Assembly: GCA_041175045.1 (NCBI GenBank)
Contig: JBEDFR010000021.1
Location: forward strand, 1-29,597
Source: UBA5078 sp041175045
GTDB taxonomy: Bacteria > Pseudomonadota > Gammaproteobacteria > Pseudomonadales > Pseudohongiellaceae
Reading direction: 5' to 3'
DNA: 29,597 bases
How positions within the stretch are numbered: position 1 is the stretch's first letter; each line of letters begins with the position of its first letter. Made by a program: the position numbers and the translations under genes. Shown here one piece after another: positions 23,850 to 29,597 of the stretch. The notes beneath the pieces were generated by a model. It saw nothing but the letters and a program-made list of their open reading frames with translations, was not told the origin of the DNA and did not search any database.

Positions 23850-25188
23850 TCTGCGGCTCCTGATGCCTGGTATGCGGATGAATGCGGGTCTGCCAGAGGG
23901 CCACAGCCTGCATCAGCTCGTGGCGATCGACAGTGCACAGCTCGCCGTTTTCCACCAGCTGCCTGCCTGCCACCCAGACATGGCTGACCTGGCGGCTGTT
24001 GGTGCTGTAAACCAGTTGCGAGACCGGATTGTAAAGCGGCTGGGTGTTGCAGGCGTCGAGTTGCACGGCAATGAAGTCGGCACTCTTGCCCGCCTCCAGC
24101 GAGCCGATCTCGCTGTCCAGTCCCAGCGCCCGTGCGCCGTTGCGAGTCGCCATCTGCAGCGCCTGTGCCGCAGGCACCGCGGCCGCATTGCCCGCGACTG
24201 CCTTGGCCAGCAGCGCCGCCGTGCGCATTTCGCTGAACATGTCCAGGTCGTTGTTGCTGGCGGCCCCATCGGTGCCCAAGGCGACATTCACGCCAGCGTC
24301 CAGCAGTTTGCCGACTTCGCAGAAGCCACTGGCGAGCTTGAGGTTTGATTCAGGACAATGCACCACGGTTGCCGCACTGGCACCCAGCAGGGCGCGTTCC
24401 TCGTCGTTGAGCTGCGTGGCGTGTACGCAGAGCATGCGCGGCGAGATCAGGCCGAGTTCGGTCAGTCGCTGCAGAGGGCGTTGGCCGGATGCCGCCAGCG
24501 CATCGTGGATTTCCTGCGCAGTTTCATGCACATGCATGTGAATGGGGATGTCCAGCTCCTCGGCGAATGTCGCAATCTTGCGCAGCGGAGCATCGGATAC
24601 CGTGTATGGGGCATGCGCACCAAAGGCGATGCTGATCAGGGGATGGCCGCGGTACTCGTCGTGCAGCGCGGTAGCCTTGCTGATGTATTCATCGGCATTG
24701 TTCGCCCAGGCGGTGGGGAAATCGATGACCGGGCAGGCCAGTTGTGCCCGCATCCCCAGCTCGACGGCGGCACGTGCCGCGGCATCGGGAAAGAAGTACA
24801 TGTCGGCGAAGCAGGTGGTGCCGCTCAGCAGCATCTCGGCGATGGCGAGCCGGGTGCCCTGATAGACGAAGTCCTCATTCACCCAGCGCCCTTCCAGCGG
24901 CCAGATGTAGTCCTGCAGCCACTCATGCAGCGAAAGATCGTCCGCTGCCCCGCGCAGCAGGCTCATGGCCGCATGCCCATGCGCATTGACGAGGCCTGGA
25001 AGCACGGCGTGGCCGGACAGGTCGAGCTCCTGTGCGGCAAGGTAACGCTGGCGGGCGAGAGTGCCTGGCAGAATGGCCAGGATGCGGCCTTCGGCGATTG
25101 CCAGACAGTGATCCTGCAGGACGCTGTTGGCGTTGTCGCAAGTCACGATCCACGGGGCGTGAATCAGCAGGTCGATTCGCTCTTGCAT
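23836..25188 (-). CDS. mtaD: 5'-methylthioadenosine/S-adenosylhomocysteine deaminase
   Basis: A TRZ/ATZ-type amidohydrolase (450 residues) that deaminates methylthioadenosine and/or S-adenosylhomocysteine. The metal-binding HxH is H70-H72 in NAHGHAAM. Further ligands are in the HMHVHETAQE stretch (around 217-224), CVHATQ nearby, and D307 in GTDGAASNN. The orthologue in Pseudomonas aeruginosa, at the same position before ubiG, is known as an MTA deaminase. In that genome mtnA, for the next salvage steps, lies between this gene and gyrA; here it is missing from that place. The ATG at 25188 follows a GAGG element and a good promoter. It is the first gene of the operon. Confidence 0.9.
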   Translation of the reverse strand: MQERIDLLIHAPWIVTCDNANSVLQDHCLAIAEGRILAILPGTLARQRYLAAQELDLSGHAVLPGLVNAHGHAAMSLLRGAADDLSLHEWLQDYIWPLEGRWVNEDFVYQGTRLAIAEMLLSGTTCFADMYFFPDAAARAAVELGMRAQLACPVIDFPTAWANNADEYISKATALHDEYRGHPLISIAFGAHAPYTVSDAPLRKIATFAEELDIPIHMHVHETAQEIHDALAASGQRPLQRLTELGLISPRMLCVHATQLNDEERALLGASAATVVHCPESNLKLASGFCEVGKLLDAGVNVALGTDGAASNNDLDMFSEMRTAALLAKAVAGNAAAVPAAQALQMATRNGARALGLDSEIGSLEAGKSADFIAVQLDACNTQPLYNPVSQLVYSTNSRQVSHVWVAGRQLVENGELCTVDRHELMQAVALWQTRIHPHTRHQEPQNEHA

Positions 25189-25236
25189 GATGTCCAGCCT
25201 CGTGGTCCCGCCCGCGGGGTAATGAAATTGGCGCGG

Positions 25237-25242
25237 ATTATA
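25237..25242 (-). promoter_or_regulatory. -10 element for the mtaD-ubiG-mupP-yciK operon
   Basis: On the minus strand the hexamer is a perfect TATAAT. It is about 50 bp upstream of the mtaD start, in the 300-bp divergent region. The -35 region is poor. Confidence 0.5.
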
Positions 25243-25372
25243 GCCAATGAGACTCGAAATAGCGTCCCTGTTGCGCTGATGCGCGAGCTTTCGGCCCGCT
25301 GATTGCTGCCCTGTCGAGGGCCCTGAGTGCTGCCGCCCAGAGACTTTTGGGTGTCGGCTGGCGACAACTATG

Positions 25373-25381
25373 TGCTACCAT
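25373..25381 (+). promoter_or_regulatory. Candidate extended -10 for gyrA
   Basis: TGCTACCAT has the TG-N extension and four of six -10 matches, about 107 bp before the gyrA start. An alternative is TTGGGT (25347-25352) with TATGTG (25369-25374) at 16-bp spacing. The rest of the 300-bp divergent region shows no gene. Confidence 0.3.
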
Positions 25382-25488
25382 CAGGCACTTTTCGGAACCC
25401 TGCAACAGGGGCCGGCCCGCTCGTTGAACAGTCTGGTTTTTCCAGCTAAGCCAAAGGCTTGTGAGCAGCATTGAGGGATTAGTACGTT

Positions 25489-28083
25489 ATGTCAGAAACA
25501 TCAAGACAGGTGTCGCCGGTTTCTCTTGAAAGCGAGATGAGAGAGTCCTATCTGGCCTATGCTATGAGCGTGATCGTCGGGCGTGCGCTGCCCGATGTGC
25601 GTGACGGTCTGAAGCCCGTGCACCGGCGTGTGCTGTACGCCATGAACGTGCTCTCCAACGACTGGAACAAGCCCTACAAGAAGTCGGCCCGTGTGGTCGG
25701 CGACGTGATCGGTAAATACCACCCGCACGGCGACTCGGCTGTGTATGACACTATCGTGCGCATGGCCCAGGATTTTTCGCTGCGCTACACGCTGGTGGAC
25801 GGTCAGGGCAATTTCGGCTCGGTAGACGGTGACATGGCGGCCGCCATGCGCTACACCGAGATCCGCATGGCGAAGATCGCTCATGACCTGATGGCCGACC
25901 TCGACAAGGAAACCGTCGACTTCTCCGACAACTACGACGGCACAGAGCTGATCCCCGATGTCTTTCCCACCCAGATTCCCAATCTCCTGATCAACGGCTC
26001 CTCCGGCATCGCGGTAGGCATGGCCACCAACATTCCCCCGCACAACCTGCGCGAGGTGGTGGATGCCTGTGTGGCGCTGCTGGACAACGAGGACATCTCT
26101 ATCGACGAACTGATGGAGCACATCAAGGGTCCGGATTTTCCCACGGCCGGCATCATCAACGGCCGCGCCGGCATCGTCGAGGCCTATCGCACAGGGCGGG
26201 GCCGCATCTACCTGCGAGCCCGTGCGGAAGTACTCGAGGATGAAAAGACGGGGCGCCAGACCATCATCGTCACGGAAATTCCCTACCAGCTTAACAAGGC
26301 GCGCCTGATCGAGCGCATTGCCGAACTGGTCAAGGAAAAGAAGATCGATGGCATTTCCGAGCTGCGTGACGAATCCGACAAGGATGGCATGCGCATCGTG
26401 ATCGAATTGCGTCGCGGTGAAGTCGGCGAGGTCGTGCTCAACAATCTCTACGCCCAGACCCAGATGCAGTCGGTGTTCGGCATCAACATGGTAGCGCTGG
26501 TGGACGGCCAGCCTCGCTTGCTCAATCTCAAGCAGATCATCGAATCCTTCATTCGCCATCGGCGCGAGGTAGTCACCCGGCGCACCGTGTTCCTGCTGCG
26601 CAAGGCGCGTGAGAAGGGCCATATCCTGGAAGGTCTGGCGGTGGCGCTGGCCGATATCGATGCCGTCATCGCGCTGATCAAGGAGTCCCCGACCACTGCC
26701 GAGGCCAAGGAAAAACTGATGGCCAGAGCGTGGCGTGCGGCGAGCGTCCTGCAGTTGCTGGGTGATGCCGGAGCCGATGCCTGTCGTCCGGAAGACCTGC
26801 CTGCCGCGTTCGGCATGAGGAATCAGGATTATTACCTTTCCCCCGCACAGGCCCAGGCCATACTGGACCTGCGACTGAACCGACTGACCGGGCTTGAGCA
26901 GGAAAAGCTCATCAATGACTACCAGGAATTGCTGCGCCAGATCGGGGATTACCTCGACATCCTGGGCAGCGAAGCCCGTCTTTTCGCCGTCGTGCGCGAG
27001 GAACTGGCGCAGGTGCGCGAGAACTACGGCGATGAGCGCAAGACTGAGATTACTGCCTCCCAGCTCGATCTTTCCATGGAAGATCTGATTACCGAGGAAG
27101 ATCGCGTCGTCACCATCTCTCACGGTGGCTATGCCAAGTCCCAGCCGCTGACGGATTACCAGGCGCAACGTCGTGGCGGCATGGGCAAGGCCGCCGCCAC
27201 CGTCAAGGACGAAGACATGGTAGAGCATCTGCTTGTGGCCAGCAGCCACGACACGTTGCTGTGCTTCACCAGCAGGGGCAAGGTGTACTGGCTGCGCGTC
27301 TTCAATATTCCGCTGGCCAGCCGCACCTCGCGCGGCAAGCCCATCGTCAACATCCTGCCGCTGGAGGAGGGTGAGCGCATCACCAGCCTGCTCCCGGTGA
27401 GGGAATACACCCAAGGTCACTTCATCTTCATGGCCACGGCAATGGGAACAGTCAAGAAGACGTCCCTCACCAGTTTCTCGCGCCAGCGCAGCGTCGGTCT
27501 GCGAGCCATTGAACTCGATGAGGGCGACACATTGATCGGTACCGCCCAGACAGACGGACAGCGCGACATCATGTTGTTCAGCAGCAGCGGCAAGGTCATC
27601 CGCTTCCACGAAACCGATGTGCGCGAGATGGGTCGCACGGCACGAGGTGTGCGCGGCATGCGTCTGAAGGAAGGCCAGCAGCTCATTGCCCTGATCATCC
27701 CGGAAGACGGCCGGCAGGTGCTCACGGTGTCGGAAAATGGCTATGGCAAGCGCACGCACAGTGAGGAGTTCCCCGTGTATGGTCGCGGCGGCCAGGGCGT
27801 CATCGGCATGCAGACCAGCGAGCGCAACGGGTGCCTGGTGGGTGCTGTGCAGGTGTCCGATGGCGATGAGATCATGCTCATTTCCGATCGTGGCACGCTG
27901 GTACGTACGCGGGTGGACGAGGTGTCCGTCCTCAGTCGCAACACCCAGGGTGTGCGACTTATAAAGCTCAAGGCCGAGGAAAGACTGGTTGGCCTCGAGC
28001 GAGTACAGGAGCCTGACGATCAGGAGCCTCACGCAAACGACGATGACGCGGCCGACGCTGCAGCGGAAGCGCCGGACGCATGA
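25489..28083 (+). CDS. gyrA: DNA gyrase subunit A
   Basis: GyrA is the DNA-breaking and rejoining subunit of gyrase, acting with GyrB to introduce negative supercoils. The 864-residue protein has the catalytic Y122 in RYTEIRM and the quinolone region HPHGDSAVYDTIVRMAQ with S83 and D87, the wild-type, susceptible state in E. coli numbering. The GyrA box QRRGGMG lies at 560-566, at the start of the beta-pinwheel C-terminal domain. The tail is acidic (DDDAADAAAEAPDA), a common feature that modulates supercoiling. It begins MSETSRQVSPVSLESEMRES; GAGGGA is about 11 bases upstream. The stop overlaps the pheA start (ATGA). No serC lies between, unlike many gammaproteobacteria. Confidence 0.98.
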   Translation: MSETSRQVSPVSLESEMRESYLAYAMSVIVGRALPDVRDGLKPVHRRVLYAMNVLSNDWNKPYKKSARVVGDVIGKYHPHGDSAVYDTIVRMAQDFSLRYTLVDGQGNFGSVDGDMAAAMRYTEIRMAKIAHDLMADLDKETVDFSDNYDGTELIPDVFPTQIPNLLINGSSGIAVGMATNIPPHNLREVVDACVALLDNEDISIDELMEHIKGPDFPTAGIINGRAGIVEAYRTGRGRIYLRARAEVLEDEKTGRQTIIVTEIPYQLNKARLIERIAELVKEKKIDGISELRDESDKDGMRIVIELRRGEVGEVVLNNLYAQTQMQSVFGINMVALVDGQPRLLNLKQIIESFIRHRREVVTRRTVFLLRKAREKGHILEGLAVALADIDAVIALIKESPTTAEAKEKLMARAWRAASVLQLLGDAGADACRPEDLPAAFGMRNQDYYLSPAQAQAILDLRLNRLTGLEQEKLINDYQELLRQIGDYLDILGSEARLFAVVREELAQVRENYGDERKTEITASQLDLSMEDLITEEDRVVTISHGGYAKSQPLTDYQAQRRGGMGKAAATVKDEDMVEHLLVASSHDTLLCFTSRGKVYWLRVFNIPLASRTSRGKPIVNILPLEEGERITSLLPVREYTQGHFIFMATAMGTVKKTSLTSFSRQRSVGLRAIELDEGDTLIGTAQTDGQRDIMLFSSSGKVIRFHETDVREMGRTARGVRGMRLKEGQQLIALIIPEDGRQVLTVSENGYGKRTHSEEFPVYGRGGQGVIGMQTSERNGCLVGAVQVSDGDEIMLISDRGTLVRTRVDEVSVLSRNTQGVRLIKLKAEERLVGLERVQEPDDQEPHANDDDAADAAAEAPDA

Positions 28084-28943
28084 GCGCGGGCGAGACCAGC
28101 TTTGCTGAAGGAGTGATTGCCTATCTGGGGCCGGAAGGCACTTTTACCCATGCGGCAGCCGATCGACACTTCGGAGATGCTGCCGGCAAGCGCAGCCTGC
28201 CGAGCATCGACGATGTCTTTGCAGAGGTCGAAGCGGGCCGGGCGCGGTTCGGCGTCGTACCAGTCGAGAATTCGACGGAAGGGGCAGTGACCATCACGCA
28301 GGAATGCCTGATGGACACCAGCCTCACCATTCTCGCGGAAGTCATCATTCCCATCGAACACAATCTGTTGCTGCATCCGCAGGCCACAACGCAGAGCATC
28401 ACCTGTGTTGTTTCCCACCGCCAGTCGCTTGCCCAGTGCCGGCACTGGCTCAAGGCCAATCTGTCGGCGCTGCCCACCGTGGAAGTGGCCAGCAATGCCG
28501 AGGCCGCCCGTCTGGCTGCAGCAGATCCGGCGACTGCCGCCATCGCGGGTGAACGCGCGGCCTCGTTGTATGGTTTGCAGATCGCGTCGCGTCGCATTCA
28601 GGACAAGAGCAACAACAGCACGCGTTTCCTGGTGCTCTCGCGCGAACAGGCCGCGCGTACAGGACATGACAAGACGTCCATTCTGGTGTGCACCGAGAAT
28701 CGCCCCGGCGCGCTGTTCCGTGTGCTCGAACCATTCAACACCTTCGCCGTAAGCCTGACCAAGATCGAGACTCGTCCTGCGCGTGACAGCATCTGGGCCT
28801 ATGTCTTCTTCATCGACTTCGAGGGTCATCGAGACGACGCCGCCGTGCGCAGCGTGCTGGGACAGTTGCAGGAAAGAACTGTCAGTGTGAAATTCCTCGG
28901 CTCCTACCCCATGGCAAAGGATCAAGTCCGTGAAACCACTTGA
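28080..28943 (+). CDS. pheA: Prephenate dehydratase (monofunctional, ACT domain)
   Basis: This enzyme converts prephenate to phenylpyruvate, the committed step to phenylalanine. The catalytic domain spans residues 12-190, with AYLGPEGTFTHAA, GVVPVENSTEGAV and the T181-R182-F183 motif in NNSTRFLVL. An ACT regulatory domain follows (199-278: TSILVCTENRPGALFRVL, KIETRPARDSIWAYVFF), for feedback inhibition by phenylalanine. The protein is 287 residues and begins just before the dehydratase core, so the N-terminal chorismate mutase of the usual gammaproteobacterial P-protein (about 360 residues) is absent. Its start overlaps gyrA and its end overlaps the tyrA start, so the three are coupled. Confidence 0.93.
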   Translation: MSAGETSFAEGVIAYLGPEGTFTHAAADRHFGDAAGKRSLPSIDDVFAEVEAGRARFGVVPVENSTEGAVTITQECLMDTSLTILAEVIIPIEHNLLLHPQATTQSITCVVSHRQSLAQCRHWLKANLSALPTVEVASNAEAARLAAADPATAAIAGERAASLYGLQIASRRIQDKSNNSTRFLVLSREQAARTGHDKTSILVCTENRPGALFRVLEPFNTFAVSLTKIETRPARDSIWAYVFFIDFEGHRDDAAVRSVLGQLQERTVSVKFLGSYPMAKDQVRETT

Positions 28944-29597
28944 GCAGATGCGCATCCTCATCGTCGGACTGGGCTTGATTGGCGGATCCATTGCCCGCGG
29001 GCTGCGCTCGCGCCAGGCGTGCAGCGCCATCGATGCCTGCGGGCGTGATGCGGCGCCGTTGCGCAGGGCGGAGTCTGACGGTGTGATCGACCGCTGGTCG
29101 AGCGACCTCTCGGCCCTGGCGGGTGCTGCCGACATGATTGTTCTGTGCGTGCCCACGCTGAGTGTTCGGTCAATTCTGCAGCAGGTTCGTCAGCATGCCC
29201 GCCCTGACGCCATCATCACCGACGCTGCGAGTGTCAAGGGCACCGTGGTAGAGGACGTCCGTGCCGTATATGGCGAGGACTACCCGCTTTTCGTGCCTGC
29301 TCACCCCATCGCCGGATCGGAACGAAGTGGTTACGATGCCTCGACGCCTCATCTGTACGAAGGGCGCAAGGTCATTCTCACCCCAGGCAATGCAACCGCT
29401 CCCGAAGCTCTTGTGGCTGTGCGCCAGCTCTGGCAGCGCTTAGGTGCCGAAGTGCACGAAATGTCCGTCCAGGATCATGACGCCGTTCTCGCAGCCACGA
29501 GTCATCTGCCTCATCTGCTTGCATTTGCACTGGTGAATACCTTGTCGAGTCAGTCGCTGTCCGACGATATCTTCCGCTATGCGGCCGGGGGGTTTGC
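28930..29597 (+). CDS. tyrA: Prephenate/arogenate dehydrogenase TyrA (3' end beyond window)
   Basis: An NAD(P)-dependent dehydrogenase converting prephenate to 4-hydroxyphenylpyruvate for tyrosine. The frame stays open to the last base, giving 222 residues of an expected 290 or more. The dinucleotide fold begins ILIVGLGLIGGSIARGL. DAASVKG, PAHPIAGSERSGYDAS and DHDAVLAATSHLPHLLAFAL are the conserved TyrA active-site blocks, the two histidine-containing ones being the substrate site. I choose GTG at 28930, preceded by AAAGGA at good spacing and overlapping pheA by 14 bases. An ATG at 28948 also keeps the full fold. The product has no chorismate mutase at its N-terminus. An aroA fusion or neighbour, common in relatives, would be outside. 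Confidence 0.92.
   Translation, partial: MKPLEQMRILIVGLGLIGGSIARGLRSRQACSAIDACGRDAAPLRRAESDGVIDRWSSDLSALAGAADMIVLCVPTLSVRSILQQVRQHARPDAIITDAASVKGTVVEDVRAVYGEDYPLFVPAHPIAGSERSGYDASTPHLYEGRKVILTPGNATAPEALVAVRQLWQRLGAEVHEMSVQDHDAVLAATSHLPHLLAFALVNTLSSQSLSDDIFRYAAGGF

Noticed and set aside
25732..25752. Quinolone-resistance changes in GyrA
   Set aside because: Residues 83 (Ser) and 87 (Asp) are the susceptible type.
25501..28032. An 843-codon open frame opposite gyrA
   Set aside because: Antisense shadow of gyrA with shadow-type composition.

Overview
The window is 29.6 kb of GC-rich, gene-dense chromosome from a gammaproteobacterium. The block gyrA / methylthioadenosine deaminase / ubiG / mupP / yciK, with its divergent arrangement, and the trpS-scpA-scpB-rluB series both resemble pseudomonad and related marine gammaproteobacterial chromosomes. 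I cannot name a genus. Almost everything is core metabolism. I see no prophage, CRISPR array, rRNA or tRNA, and no complete mobile element.

Layout. (1) 1-1907: the 3' part of a Deg/HtrA-type PDZ serine protease, then dcd. (2) 1908-2690: a long gap with hairpins, an AT-rich stretch and a decayed IS3-family orfA remnant. (3) 2691-10042: a complete cytochrome c maturation locus, ccmABCDEFGHI, mostly translationally coupled, with a second promoter before ccmC. (4) 10070-13364: an AlkK-like acyl-CoA synthetase, moaA and moaB, continuing on the same strand. (5) 13365-13776: an AT-rich gap holding a 33-codon membrane-peptide ORF on the minus strand, two 10-bp inverted repeats and six GTAAC/GTTAC pentamers. 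(6) 13777-16012: a HEM4-family uroporphyrinogen-III synthase, a Crc-related but catalytically intact exonuclease III, and a secreted cyclophilin. (7) 16019-17082: yciI and a YciO-type protein, divergent. (8) 17179-20942: trpS (with a C-terminal cysteine set suggesting an Fe-S cluster), scpA, scpB, rluB. (9) 20943-21631: a gap with a possible decayed minus-strand ORF. (10) 21632-25188, minus strand: MTA/SAH deaminase, ubiG, mupP and yciK as an operon. (11) 25489 to the end: gyrA, a monofunctional prephenate dehydratase, and tyrA cut by the window edge.

How the genes fit together. CcmABCDE deliver haem to the periplasmic chaperone CcmE. CcmG and CcmH handle apocytochrome thiols. CcmF and CcmI complete ligation. 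MoaA and MoaB start molybdopterin synthesis, so two redox-cofactor pathways lie head to tail. The HEM4 gene adds a third tetrapyrrole-linked function, and both it and ccmC are preceded by GTAAC-type motifs. ScpA and ScpB are the kleisin and winged-helix partners of the SMC condensin. PheA and TyrA split prephenate between phenylalanine and tyrosine.

No clearly new multi-gene system is visible. The best leads are the small ORF with its structured surroundings, the GTAAC motif cluster, the cysteine-bearing TrpRS, and active-site or signature-motif departures in CcmG and CcmF.
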